Assembly (NCBI GenBank): GCA_010093605.1
Contig: MU004189.1
Location: forward strand, 1,929,834-1,993,833
Length of the DNA: 64,000 nucleotides
DNA from: Lophium mytilinum
Taxonomy: Eukaryota; Ascomycota; Dothideomycetes; Mytilinidiales; Mytilinidiaceae
Direction of reading: 5' to 3'
Shown: positions 32,781 to 44,318 of the stretch, in pieces
How the letters are laid out: the number at the start of each line of letters is the position of its first letter
Numbering within the stretch: position 1 is the first letter of the stretch
Position numbers and translations under genes: made by a program
The notes under the pieces: model-generated
Told to the model about the DNA's origin: nothing
What the model saw: the letters and a program-made list of their open reading frames with translations, nothing else
Databases searched by the model: none

Positions 32781-35475
32781 TCATTCCTCCACCTTCCCCG
32801 TGGCGAGATCTGTCAGCGCTTCGACTACCAGCCTACAAGCCCATCGAACAGTCTCCCTCTCTGACTTATTGCCGGCTATTTCGCCCTTGCTAACAACCCT
32901 CTTGAGGAAGTACTGGAGGCCGCGAGCCATCTGAGGAGCTTCTCCGACTTTACTGAATAGATCGAGCAGTCCCTTAGCGTCTCTTTGATCACCGGCATGC
33001 TTTTGTGATTGTAGGATGATGGTATTGAGCAAGACTTCTACAAATGTCTTTGTTTTCGGCTGAAGGTAGGTAAAGTTGAGAATCTGGGAAGATGTTAGCT
33101 GCTTAGCACACTTCGGGTTCGAACGATGAACTTACCTTCAGTGACGTGAGGGGAACTCTGCCGTTGGCAATAAGTTCCCCAAACATCCTCCCGAGATTAA
33201 CGATCTTCCTAGTCGTCATACCGTCGCTGTCTTCGTCCTCTTGATCAGACAAGGCTTCACCATCTTTCTTCTCACCTAGGCTCTTGAAGATGTCCCATAG
33301 AGCAAACTGGAACGACTTCTTCACACCACGGTCTGTGCACACTTTACGGGCGATTAGTGTGTAGTAAGGATTGTAGCTTTGTTCGCTCCCAGCGCAATGG
33401 ATTAGTACTCGTGCTATCTCGGGCTCCTGAGCTCGTTTCAGCCTCAGATTTAGTAATCTGACATGCGCATCTTTGAAGTCTGTTGCAGACATGATGGTCA
33501 CAAAGATAGCGCGCCGGATGTCGGTGTTCATCCGATGTTCCCTGGCGAGTTGTAGGAGCTTGGTAGTGCCATCTCCCTCCGAGGATATGATTTGCGTTGT
33601 GTCCTTGGATACCGGTGACTTCATGGTCTGGGAATCCGGCTGCTCGCCATCGTTCCTCCAGCTCGCGCCAACGAGCCACCACTTTCCCCTCTTATCGGTG
33701 TCTCTGATATCGGCCAGACCAATCCTTAGGGGCTCACTTGCTTTAATTGTGCCAGTATTCAACGATCCTAATGTCTTCTTCATTCGTATGGTGTGCTCGG
33801 AGATTACAGCAGAAGCGACAGCTCCAGTCTTGACTCGATTGTTTTTAAGGTTGTTGATGCTCTCTATCATGAACTTCGTACGGACCGAGAGGTTACCTTC
33901 TCCGCTATTGGCTACCGCTTTTTGAAGCAAAACGACGATATCTTTCAACGAAGAAGGATCATCTTGACGGAGCTGAGCTCCAGACACTAATTAAGGGTCA
34001 GTTTCTATCCAGCTATAAAGTCAAAGAGAAGAAAGGTTACTTTTGATGATCTTAAGAAGAAGCTCCGTGTTCAAGTCCGAGAGTTCATCAAGAAACAGCC
34101 GTATGTAGTCGAATACCAGATTGCTGCCAATCACATGAAAGTTGTACAATTGGGCCATGAGGGAGATCAAATTCGTAGTCTGCTTGCCTCCTGCATCCCT
34201 GCCCTGACTTCTTGAATATTGGCTGTCAAACTCCGACACAATTCGTTCCACAAGCTGAGCCCCGAAGTCTGTCCCAACTACTTTGTACACAGCTGTAATA
34301 AAGCCCGCGTGTAAGATCAGGAATGTATCGTTGAGCGTAGTCTCATCGGAGAGCAGTCCAAGAAGTAAATCCCTCAATGTGGTACTGACGTAGCTACGAG
34401 GGTTGTTCTCGTATATCTTTTCAACATCTCGTAGGATTGTGATCAGGTTTGCTTCGGACAATCGATTTAAGAGACCTTGAACTTGTCTACGTAATCGTGA
34501 TAGTGCTTCTGCGTCCGATGAAGGTGGTCCACGGAGTGAGGGTGGTATGTATTTGGCCGCTGGCAAACTACGACTGGCCACGGGAGCGACGTATGGGTTC
34601 TCCCGCACTCGAGGCTGTACAGGCTCTGGTAGGTCCTCGGAATCAGAACCATCGAAACCTTCCAAACTATCTTCGCTACCGTCATCAGATAGACCTTCTA
34701 GCTCGTCCTCGGTCGAGAAATCATCCCCATCTATATCCTCATCCATGTCCTCTTCGTCCAGGTTGCCGGAGTCGCTATCGCTCATATCTTGAGCAGCAGC
34801 ACCCAAAGCTTTCCGGCGCTTACTTGCAAGCCACTCATCATCTCCTGGTCTCTTTCTCTTGGTGGCGGGCTCCTCTACTGAATCTTCACCGCTGTCTAGA
34901 TCTCCAAATAGATCGTCCAGTCCGTCATCACCCGAACTCTTCCTCTTCTTTCCTTTCATCCCCAACTTCTTCTCCAATGCTGCAATTTCAGCATCATCCT
35001 GAGCGAGCCTTTCTTTTACTACACGAGGTACTCGAGGTGGTGGTGACGGAGAGCGTGCGGTATTAGAGGGATTCCTGACGACGTCCTCTTTTTTCGTGCG
35101 CTTTAGTATAGACTTGAGAGGTTTCTCGGTGGTGTCTGGCGTCTTCTGTACTGGCCTAGGTGGTGGTGCGGGCTCTTCTATGTCGCTCTCATCATCCTCC
35201 TCATCCTCGTCTGATTGAACGTGATGACGAGGCTGCGTGCTAGGCCTCCTCGAGCTCCCAATCTTCTTGTGTACTTTTTTCTGCGTTCGTTCGGCTTTGC
35301 GGCGTTCTTTTCGTCCACCAGGCCCATTGCGCCCGCGACCGCCATTCCCGGAAGTTCCTGATACTTTCCGTTGGTTAGCAGACAGTAGTAATGAGCGCAT
35401 GCATATGAAAATACCTCCAAACTGGTCTCTCAGTTCCTTTGGCAGTTTTGGGCCAAGAAACTCTCGTTGGCGCAT
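32781..35475 (-). CDS. SGD1: Nucleolar MIF4G/MA3 protein Nom1/Sgd1
   Basis: Exons 35475-35415, 35357-34041, 33986-33136 and 33083-32781 (introns of 57, 54 and 52 bases) give 843 residues. The start MRQREFLGPKLPKELRDQFG and the basic GRKERRKAERTQKKVHKK fit the family. Acidic, Ser-rich and Lys-rich stretches follow. A MIF4G domain begins near YIPPSLRGP and includes RRQVQGLLNRLSEANL and YNFHVIGSNLVFDYIRLFL. An MA3 domain follows, including IARKVCTDRGVKKSFQFALW and TSLKILNFTYLQPK. Yeast Sgd1 is a nucleolar protein needed for 18S rRNA maturation. Intron 1 is inferred: its 57 bases are open in frame, but its translation is unlike the family and it has donor, CTAAC branch motif and acceptor. Confidence 0.9.
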
Positions 35476-35685
35476 TGCGAATGTGGTGTTGAAGGGACCC
35501 AAAAAAGTCGACGTCGGAGGTGCACGAGTTTCTACCGCTGCTCTTTGAACTCCCCGCAATAATCCCACCCACCTCGAAGTCGAATTTCCAGTACAATTCA
35601 CCAGCGACCGCAAAAAACCCCTGCTCTATAGAGCTTCACGGATAGAAATTTAGGAGATTGTCTCATAGCGTCACACCACTAAATC
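35476..35685. promoter_or_regulatory. Divergent promoter interval (SGD1 / SRP14)
   Basis: 210 bases separate two divergent start codons, so this short interval must serve both genes. No named element was identified. Confidence 0.4.
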
Positions 35686-36166
35686 ATGGCGGAAGGCCAC
35701 CTCACCAACGCAGAGGTACGTTTCGATTCCAGCCCGCATCGAGTATCATTAAGTTAATACAGCCCAGTTCTTCACAAAGCTCGCAGCCCTCCTAGACACC
35801 AACCGCGACAAAGGCCATGGCTCGGTTTATCTCACACAAAAACGCATGACCTACTCCTCCGACGTCGCGCCCTCACCCACCAAAGTCGCTGACGACCCAC
35901 TATGGGATACGCACCCCGAGAACCCTCTCCCCGTAATCGTCCGAGCAAGCAACACCAAGGAGGATAAGGCGAAGGATGGCAGTAGGAGGGACAAGCCGAA
36001 GGAAAAGTTCTCGACGATAGTTCAGCCAGATGAGTTAGATCGGTTTTATGTGCGATATGCGGAGACTTGCAAGGCGGGCATGTCGGCGCTGAAGAAGAGG
36101 GACCGTACGAAGAGGAAGAAGGATAAGCGGAAGAAGGCGAAGACGGATGGTGAGAAGAAAGGATGA
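35686..36166 (+). CDS. SRP14: Signal recognition particle subunit SRP14
   Basis: Exons 35686-35715 and 35768-36166 (52-base intron, phase 0) give 142 residues. The start MAEGHLTNAE joins across the splice to FFTKLAALLDTNRDKGHGSV, followed by YLTQKRM. The C-terminal half has the RNA-binding KEKFSTIVQPDELDRFYVRY and a basic tail rich in Lys and Arg. SRP14 forms the Alu domain of the signal recognition particle and slows elongation of signal-peptide-bearing chains. The 10-codon first exon was found from the splice signal. Confidence 0.93.
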
Positions 36167-36527
36167 GGTCGGCATGAATGCCGTTCTTTTGCCTAGGTCA
36201 CGTGCGGATTGCTATTGAGCCAGCATAGCATCAAAGAAGGAGAAGAAACGGCGGATTCTCTACAAGGTCATGATTGAATGACCACATAATGCCACACAGA
36301 GGGGGCTAGATCACAAGAGAGGCGCCATTTGGTCAAATCGACTGGCTGCAAGGGGACGCGTATCCTGCGGGTATATTTGAAAGCATATCCCGCACTGTGC
36401 TAGACAATACAAGAAGAAGTGAAGCCATCCACACGCCTCCAAGTATGCTGCCTTCAGTTCAAGAAGACTTTGCAAATTAGTCACCCGCTCAAGTCATCTG
36501 ATCCCCTCTCACATCCATTTTCTCCGT
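36167..36527. other. Intergenic between convergent genes
   Basis: 361 bases between the SRP14 stop and the stop of the dioxygenase-like gene. Only 3' sequence is expected; nothing recognised. Confidence 0.4.
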
Positions 36528-37224
36528 CTAATTCAAGTTTCTCTTCATTCTCTTGAATAGAGCGAGATGCAGTGGCACTGGTTGACCCATCCAAGTGGCT
36601 CGTTGCGTGTGATCGCGTTCGTCCTCACCAGTGTTTGGATGAATGAGTGCAGAGAGAGGTCCCCGGTTTATCACCAACCAAGGAATGAAGGCCCCAAACT
36701 GCTCCGGCGTGAATATATTGACCTCGAACATTCCCTTTTACAGATGGTCAATGCCCACTTTGTTGTCAGAAGATTCTCTATCACATACCGTTATATGTGG
36801 GCCAAGGGGCTTCTCCCAGACCTGGTAAATGCGCAACTCGGGAACTTTGAAGGTTTCAGATTAGTTGAAGTAGCATTCTAGCTGAATTGGCATCCATACA
36901 CTCTCGCCGAATACGTTCCCACAGCTCCTTCGCAAACTTCAGTTGCTCCTCGTCGGTATGTAGGAAGTAAATATGGACATCGAAACCAGCCCGGATCCCT
37001 TTGGTGATCGGGTCAGGGAAAGCTTCATATGCAGCACTTTTCTCCTTTGCTGGTGGATTGACGAATGACTTTCCATCTTCGGCTCTCTCCCTTTAAGTGA
37101 ATGAGTAAGCGTCGCGATCCAATCAACCATAAGAGAATGATCAGAGTGCATACGTGGGAAGAGGAGGCAAGTCTCTAAAGCCTTCCAATGGCGACGGAAA
37201 TTGGTAGAGGCTTGGATCTGCCAT
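36528..37224 (-). CDS. DOPA 4,5-dioxygenase-like protein
   Basis: Four exons, 37224-37154, 37090-36900, 36844-36789 and 36734-36528 (introns of 54-63 bases), join to 174 residues. The protein starts MADPSLYQFPSPLEGFRDLP. It has the family's metal-site-like histidines in AGFDVHIYFLH, KPLGPHITGMFEVN and ALIHPNTG, followed by DHTQRATWMGQPVPLHL. EQLKFAKELWERIRREFPEL fits the conserved helix. The family (PF08883) includes extradiol-type enzymes that open the ring of DOPA or similar catechols (betalain-type pigment chemistry in Amanita); many ascomycete members have no known substrate. No signal peptide, so cytosolic. Every splice keeps the frame and family order, so the gene looks intact. It is divergent from the asparaginyl-tRNA synthetase gene. 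Confidence 0.87.
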
Positions 37225-37838
37225 TCTGCAGTATGTGCTATGGCCTAATTTTAGAGGAGCAGATCGAGGATTATTAGATCGAGGATGTCTTTTGAGGCTT
37301 TTGAATGTGACGGATCCTTATTGCTACCATGAAGAGGCTGTTTGTCAGCGCGGAACCGGCTGGGAGCGGGCTCCTTCTACTTTGTGTCATCAACAAATGT
37401 TGCAATGCTCGCGTGACCATGCCGCGAATTGCGAATGCGTGGGACGTACATAGGCTCAGGGTGTTTGAGGATTTGATGTCTTTTAGCCCACTCAACTAAA
37501 GATTTTGTTCACATATGAATATCAAAAGGAGGGGCAACGTGAGATGGCGGGGTACTTCTCGGATTGCTCTGCATTCACTGTACTGCTGCCAGATCTTGAG
37601 CACTCGTCTCCACTTACCATCGCTTCTGCTCGGATAAGTAGTTTCTGTCATCTTTCAGAGGGAACCAAGAGGAAAGCGCTGAGCAGCCTCTAACTCGCAG
37701 CGTGTCACCTTGAACCTGAGGCCGTAATCTAATCACAGAGGCGGTCCGAGCGCCCTAGTGACTCCCACCACTTCAGCGCCGTCGTAAATATTTCGCAAAC
37801 ACACGACAGCACCGAAAACCCACGTCAATTGCTCCAGA
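37225..37838. promoter_or_regulatory. Divergent promoter interval (dioxygenase-like / AsnRS)
   Basis: 614 bases between divergent start codons. It should contain both promoters. Short frames on both strands (60-73 codons) lack any domain. No specific element identified. Confidence 0.35.
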
Positions 37839-39637
37839 ATGGCCGAAGCTACCTTCTACATCGACGAAGACGTCGGCGAAGACACCCCCTCCCAGCAAGG
37901 CACTGAGTCCTCCCCATACAAGACCCTCGGCTTCGCTGTCCTGACCCACGGCGACTCACCCAAATTCCTCGCCCGCAAATCCACCTCCGGCCACGTCCCC
38001 GAAGGCTCCGATGCTTCTGCCAGGCTAGAATGGAAGCCTGCAGCCAAGGCTGCGCTTAAGAAGGCGAAGAACTACGCAGCTCAACACCAGAAGAAAGCAG
38101 CCCGAGAACAAGAGCTACTCGTGCAGAGGTCGAAAGAGGATGCAGACCGGAAGAAGGTGCTTGATGATGCCAAAAAGATTGTGCTCGAGGAAGACAAGAG
38201 CCTACCAAAGGCAATCCGGATCAAGCTGGACAACACGGACCCAGACACAGTGAAACTAGGCGACGGCAAGGATGTCAAGGGCACAAGGGTGAGAATCTTT
38301 GGAAGAGTACACCGAGAGAGGCGGCAGAAGGAGAACATGTTCATAACGCTGCGCGATGGCTATGGCTTCATGCAGGTCATCCTCACGGGACAATTGGCCA
38401 AGACCTACGATGCCTTAACCTTGACCCGCGAGTCGAGCATGGAGATCCTGGGAGAGCTGCGCGCGGTCCCAGAAGGAGCGCATGCCCCCAACGGCCGTGA
38501 ACTTCATGCCGATTACTACAAGATCGTCGGGAAGGCTGCTGGCGGCGACGAGGCCATCACTAACCGGGTCTCAAAAGATACGGAACACGCAACACTTCTC
38601 GATCTGCGACATCTCACTCTTAGAGGTGAAACCGCTTCGAAGGTTATGATCGTTCGCGATGCCGTCGAGTTTGCATTCAACTTTGTCTACAAGGAACTGC
38701 GGATGCGCAAAGTCAGCCCTCCGGCCCTCGTCCAGACTCAGGTGGAAGGTGGAGCGACACTCTTTGGTTTGCCTTACTACGACGAGACCGCATACCTTAC
38801 CCAGTCTTCGCAACTTTATCTAGAGACTTGCCTACCGTCCATGGGAGATGTCTTCTGTATTGAGAAGTCTTTCCGCGCAGAGAAGTCCTTGACGCGCCGA
38901 CATCTCGCCGAGTACGCCCACGTTGAAGCGGAACTCGACTTCATCACCTTCGACGACCTCCTAGAGCATCTTGAGCACGTCATGTGTCGAGTCCTCGAGG
39001 TCACGCTCTCAGATCCGACCATCAAGCAACACATCCTCGACCTCCACCCTGAGTTCAAGATGCCCGAGCGACCTTTCATGCGCATGAGATACAGCGAGGC
39101 GATCGATTGGCTAGTGGAACACAACATCGATTTCGAAGAGGAAGACAAAGACAAACCGCCGCGACCACACAAGTTCGGCGACGATATCGCTGAAGCAGCT
39201 GAGCGCAAGATGACTGATATTATCAACCGCCCCATCTTCCTCACCCACTTCCCTGCAGAGATCAAGGCTTTCTACATGCCTAAAGACAAAGAAGATCCGC
39301 GTGTCACGGAGAGTGTTGACTGTCTAATGCCCGGCGTTGGTGAGATCGTGGGTGGGTCTATGAGGATGTGGGACTACGACGAGCTTATGGCGGCGTTCGA
39401 CCGAGAGAAGATCGACCCGGCGGCGTACTACTGGTACACTGATCAGAGGAAGTATGTGCCACATCCCCTGCAAGCATGTAATGGAATCGTAGCTAATCTA
39501 ACAACTCTAGGTACGGCACCTCTCCCCACGGCGGTTATGGTCTCGGCTTAGAGCGTTTCTTGGCTTGGCTATGCAAGCAGCACACCGTCAGGGACTGTTG
39601 CTTGTACCCTCGTTACTTCGGTCGCTGCAAGCCCTAA
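37839..39637 (+). CDS. DED81: Asparaginyl-tRNA synthetase, cytosolic
   Basis: Exons 37839-39451 and 39511-39637 (59-base intron) give 579 residues. An N-terminal extension of about 140 residues, Lys/Ala/Glu-rich, precedes the OB-fold anticodon-binding domain ([20 protein letters not shown]). The class II catalytic core has [12 protein letters not shown], motif 2 in [20 protein letters not shown], and motif 3 [13 protein letters not shown] in exon 2. The C-terminus [10 protein letters not shown] is the form found in AsnRS rather than AspRS. It charges tRNA-Asn in the cytosol. The splice near the C-terminus is required: reading through the intron loses motif 3. Confidence 0.95.
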
Positions 39638-40244
39638 GTCACTAGTGCGTTTCTTACAGCGTCTTAATGACGACTGCATTCTGTACCGAGTTCAACTATT
39701 ACGAAGTTCCCTCAGACTTATGGCTTCAAGGGTTTGTATGTCCACTTGGCGACAGACGTATTTCGAAACGAAGCGAAGACGACAGATAGATTTCATGTCC
39801 CAGTAGGTGGCTAGGTGCCTGTCTTGAAGATACCGAAAAGACTTTATATACCCCAGTTCTCAGTCTGTGCTGATCTGTGAGTTCAAATTTGGCTGGTACT
39901 TGCTTGACTTGCTTACAGAACCCGAGAGGCACCAAATATGTGAGTTGGCTACCTTCTTGGGCGACTCTACATAGGGTATAACGGTCCAGAGTATACAATG
40001 AAAGAACACCTATGCTGAACAGAGCGACTCTTAGTCACGGACCAAAGCGCAGGCATAACCACGATTGCATATATCACACTGGGAGTACCAGCATCAGGGT
40101 GTATATGACACTACTAGGATCCAAAACAGGTGCCGCTGTGACATGCACTCATCAAATCGCTCACTTCTTATATCGCTCGCTACGTACGGTACTAGGAAAC
40201 CTCTCTCTCTACAATCCCTCTACCAAATCTCAGATTCTCCTGAT
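39638..40244. other. Intergenic between convergent genes
   Basis: 607 bases between the stop codons of the AsnRS and the first MFS transporter. Expected to hold 3' untranslated sequence only. No repeat or RNA gene recognised. Confidence 0.45.
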
Positions 40245-41863
40245 CTACAGCACGTACCTAAAGCTTGGCCCATAATTCTCCAGTCCAGCCCCCTCATCCG
40301 CCCCTGCCTTAGAATCCTCGTTCCTCACCGCCATCTCTGTCGCCGCCCTCTGCTCCTCCAACGTCCCGAATTGGCGATCCAGCTTCCGGTTCTCCCACAC
40401 CAGTAGCGTCCGCAGGCTGATGACAAGAAGCGTAGTGAAGAACATGAACGCCGCGCACACGGCCTGGCCTTTAACGTAAAAGGGGCCTTCGTTCGAGGGG
40501 TATAGGCGCGTGCCGAGCAGGGGCCCGCATTGGCCGATGAGGTTGAGCAGGACGATGCCAGCGCCGCGGCGGGTGTCGGAGCCTTGGTTGTCTAACGGAG
40601 AAAAACAGTAATTAGCTTCCGAGTTGTAACTTCAGGGGCGTGTCAAGAGAAAAAGAGAGAGGAGGTGGCGTACTCAACACCCACGGCAAGATATTGGCAA
40701 TCGCAGGAAAGATGCCCGCGGCAGCCAGAAAGACACCGAAGTACCGCGCGCCCACGTTATGCGCGGTGGCTAGAATCACGTAGCCGATGCCGCCGACCAC
40801 GGTCAGCACCATGAGCACGTATCCGCGCTGCTGCGTGCGGTCCGCGATGTACGTCGTGCCGACGGTCAGCAGGAAGGAGACGAAGAAGGGAGGCGCTGTG
40901 AGACCTTGCGCGTTTACGGAGGAGAAGCCCATCTCTTTGAGGATGGTGGGCAGGAAGACGGGGAGGGAGGAGAAGCTGACGTTGCAGCTGAAGTACATGA
41001 GGCCGGTGAACCAGGCTTTGGGGTCGAGTAGGACGGCACCGATGTCGCTCCAGACGATGCCGCCGATGCGCTCGGTGGAGCCGACTTGTGATACCCCCCG
41101 CGCTTTGGCGACACGCTTCTCGTCTTCCGTCAGGAAGCGGGCTTTTTCGGGGGAGTCGGGGAGGAAGAAGAATGCGACTGCGGCCATGACGATGGTGGGG
41201 AGGCCCTCGACCAGGAAGAGGACGCGCCAGTTTGCGATGGCCGAGTGGCCGGATGTGATACCGTACGCGAGAGCGCCGGCAAAGGTGTTGGCGAGGGGAG
41301 CGGCGGCGAGGAAGATGCCGCAGCGGAAACCGACTTCGTGGCGGAGGTAGAAGAAGCTGAGTAGGTAGGGGATACCAGGGCCGTAGCCTGCTTCAGTTGC
41401 GCCCATGAAGAAGCGGAGGGTCATTTCGCCGCCCCAGGAGTGTACGGAGGCTTGGAGGGTTGAGACAAGTCCCCTAGCGGTGTTAGCGGAGAAGAGAGTC
41501 TGTAGAGAGAGGCGGTTACCATCCGAAGACGACGAAGGCGCACCACATGTGTGGAGGGACGATCTTCCACATCATCGCCAAGAACTCGAAGATGATATAC
41601 GGGATGTAGAAGATGGTCAATAGCCAGTCGTATTTGTCGCCTGTCAGGTTCAAGTCTGTACTCATCCCAGCGATTCGAGCATTCCCAATGTTTGACCGAT
41701 CGAGGAAAGCCAGAAGATACAACGCCATGACTAGAGGAATAATATGCCGATCAAACTTCCTCACAACCCTCCTCTCCATGTCAGGGTCAATAACAGGCCG
41801 CGCATTCTCGGTGGGCACATCTTCGTTTCTCCAGGCCTCGGGAGCTTTCTCTGTGTCGTCCAT
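40245..41863 (-). CDS. MFS transporter, allantoate permease/ACS-type
   Basis: Exons 41863-41520, 41473-40674 and 40591-40245 (introns of 46 and 82 bases) give 496 residues. The first loop region DRHIIPLVMALYLLAFLDRSNIGNARIAG is the hallmark of the anion:cation symporter family that includes yeast Dal5 and Tna1. Later features are RFFMGATEAGYGPGIPYLLS, the R-rich loop WRVLFLVEGLPT, LPDSPEKARFLTEDEK and a 12-segment hydrophobic pattern. The tail ends SFRYVL. Such permeases import carboxylates such as allantoate, nicotinate or vitamins by proton symport at the plasma membrane; the substrate cannot be read from sequence. An in-frame upstream ATG (41,926) would add 21 residues. Confidence 0.9.
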
Positions 41864-44318
41864 TTTTGCCCAAATGAGGTCGAATCGGGGAATCGGGGGA
41901 TTGATGTGATTGGAGTCAGAGAGCAAGGCTCGCCTATATAAACTTTGAGACTCGTCTCGGGGTTGCGGGGTTTCGCGCTAGTAAAGTGAACTGAGTTTTC
42001 CGTCGGCCGTTTGAAGAATGGGGTACTCCGGATTACCCGATTGAGGTAGCGGTGGTGAAACGCTTGCTGACCGCACTTTTAGAATTCAAGTAAACAAGAG
42101 ATGGGTTCCCGGCGGGCATGCACTTCTGCGGAGGGGAGGACGGTGCAATTTGACCTGGATTCCGTCACGGAGAATTGATCCGTGTAGCATGAAAGGACGG
42201 CAGAGAGGCGTGGAGGGATGAAGGGGTGTCAGAAGACTAAATAACTCGTTTACATCCTCGCGTCGGGCTTTTGATCTGCCGAACAGCGTGTGGCATGAAA
42301 AAGGCGGGGATCGTGAGGCCATGACCAAATGATCGTCGAAGTGCACGAGGCTAGCTCCCAATATGGTCAAGAGCACCTCTTGATTTCGACAAGCATCCAG
42401 GCGCAGCTTGGCGAGGCTGAACAGCTAAGATCGCGACATTGGGTACTATGTGTTACTAGCTATCACGTACCAGCCTTGTCTGTTATAGAGCTAGAGATTG
42501 ATACTGACGGTCTAGGCTTTGATCAGCAATGGCCCACTGACCTATACACCCTATACGCTCAATGGCCGGTGATACTTCGGAATGGTACCCTGCTGTTATC
42601 CGGGAGCTATATTAGTCGGCGGGGCCCTGCGGCCCTATCACTGAGAGAGCGTTACGATGGGATTGAGTTGAGGTTTTAGTGGGCACCACGGAGATACAGT
42701 GACAGCCGTAAGTTTGGGCACACTGGTTCGCCACTGCAAGGGGCACCCTCTAGAGATTTAGAATATCTTTAGTCGATGTCAAGTTTCGAACAGTACAGAA
42801 CAGACTGCCTCTTGACTAATCAGCTGCTTACCAGCCAGACTACCCCCTGTAGTGGTATTGAGTGAGCAATATTAGAGCCTAGTAGTAATAGATCCATGTG
42901 TTATAGGATTCTAAAGATCTAAAGGCGATGTCGAGTTTAAAGCAGTGCAGGTCAGACAGCCTTTTGACTACATAGCTCCGTAGCAGCCAGGCTACCCCCT
43001 ACAGTAGTGTCGAGTGAGCAATGTTAAAGCCAAGCAGTGACAATTCAGCGTTCCCGGACATGCAGTAACGCAGAAGAGATAGATGACACAAATTCCTAAG
43101 TTAGAAACAACAACCAGGGAGGAAATTAAAACTCGGAAATTAGCATTTCGCTCATTGTTGAGAGCTGTGTTGGAAACACATACGATATCGACGCCTCCAG
43201 AGGATGTCTGGCAAACTACCGCAATCAGTTTTCCAAAACTAGTGCCTGTAGCCCAGAAAGACCGCATGCCAAAGTCAGTTTTTCGCAAGCCACAGTCTGT
43301 TCGCGAAGTACGCAACTGCCTGGTTGTTCCATGCTCTTTCAATTCAACCGCCGTTTCTTTCCATTATCAACGGCTGAACACCGCATCCACATACCTCGTC
43401 ACGTCCGTATCATCCTCCTATATAGAGCAAATCTAGGGAAGGGCAGTGCCGCAAGGCTACACGTCGAGGATATCGGTGGGATCGAAGGAGGTCGAGTTGG
43501 CGGCAATCTTCGATTACAGCATCGGCTGTGTAGTTCTCCGCTCTTGAATCAACAGGAGACATTGAACAATACGCGAGCTAGATTCGTAAAGGAGTGCGCT
43601 ATGCATAGGGGTCCCGTCTCATCTAGGCATGATAAGTGAACTGTTACTCAGCAACGAGATGCCGGCAAGTATAGCCAATCTAGAGGCGTTCATGGTCGCG
43701 CTCAGAGCTACTTGCCACGGTGCATCTGGTGTACCATGAAGACAAGAACAAAACGCGTTATCCTAGATGCTGGTAAGGGTATCGGGGCGTTGGGGATGGC
43801 ATGGAAGTGGAGCTAGAGGTCGCGAGAAACGTGTACCTATGCTCTCTCGAGCCCCACGCTAAACCAAATTCATTCTAACATTCTTCAAAACCTTTTGGCA
43901 ACAGCTCGCCACTCAAATATCACTGGCGGCGCACGAACTTCAATCCTAGTGAGCTAAAGCGGAACGAGCAGATACACCTTGGAAAAATGGCTTCATGTAA
44001 GCAGACCAGAAGATAAGGTAATCCAACCCCGCAGTAGTAGTGCACTCCCCTCTTGCCTTAGAACACAAGCTTTCCACCAAGCTTTCCCAGGGCTCACGTT
44101 GAGTTGGGGGCCGGAATGCAAGCTAGGTCTTAACTATCCAATATAAGAGCGGAATTAAAGCGACAACGACGATTTGACCTAGATAAAGAATAGATATAAG
44201 TATTGGTTCACACCTTCACCTCCTCCTCATCACACACCACATGAACATTTTGAATTCATCAAAAAGACTATCACAATCATCAAAACACCTTGACTCATCT
44301 CGTCGTTATCATCCCAAA
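41864..44318. other. Gene-poor interval of about 2.45 kb
   Basis: Between the divergent MFS and oxidoreductase genes. Frames such as 42,329-42,679 (+, 116 codons) and 43,083-43,436 (+, 117 codons) show no domain. The middle holds the duplicated segment listed separately. AT content rises between 42.7 and 43.1 kb. No transposase remnant or RNA gene was recognised. Confidence 0.5.
42757..43045. repeat. Degenerate direct duplication, two copies of about 140 bp
   Basis: Copy A (about 42,757-42,894) and copy B (about 42,903-43,045) share, in order, a GCGATGTC/TCGATGTC motif, CAGTRCAG, CTTTTGACT/CTCTTGACT, CAGCCAG, CTACCCCCT, AGTG and GAGTGAGCAAT. Differences are mostly C/T and A/G transitions. 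This could be a RIP-marked local duplication or the ends of a decayed element; the identity is unknown. Confidence 0.6.

Noticed and set aside
33100-33135. tRNA-like GGTTCGAAC motif
   Set aside because: It resembles a T-loop but lacks the rest of a cloverleaf and overlaps a splice donor of the Nom1/Sgd1 gene.
40787-41350. 187-codon plus-strand frame inside the MFS gene
   Set aside because: Antisense shadow of the transporter, whose minus-strand frame carries family motifs.
42329-42679. 116-codon plus-strand frame in the gene-poor interval
   Set aside because: No domain, no neighbours of related function, and composition like the surrounding noncoding DNA.
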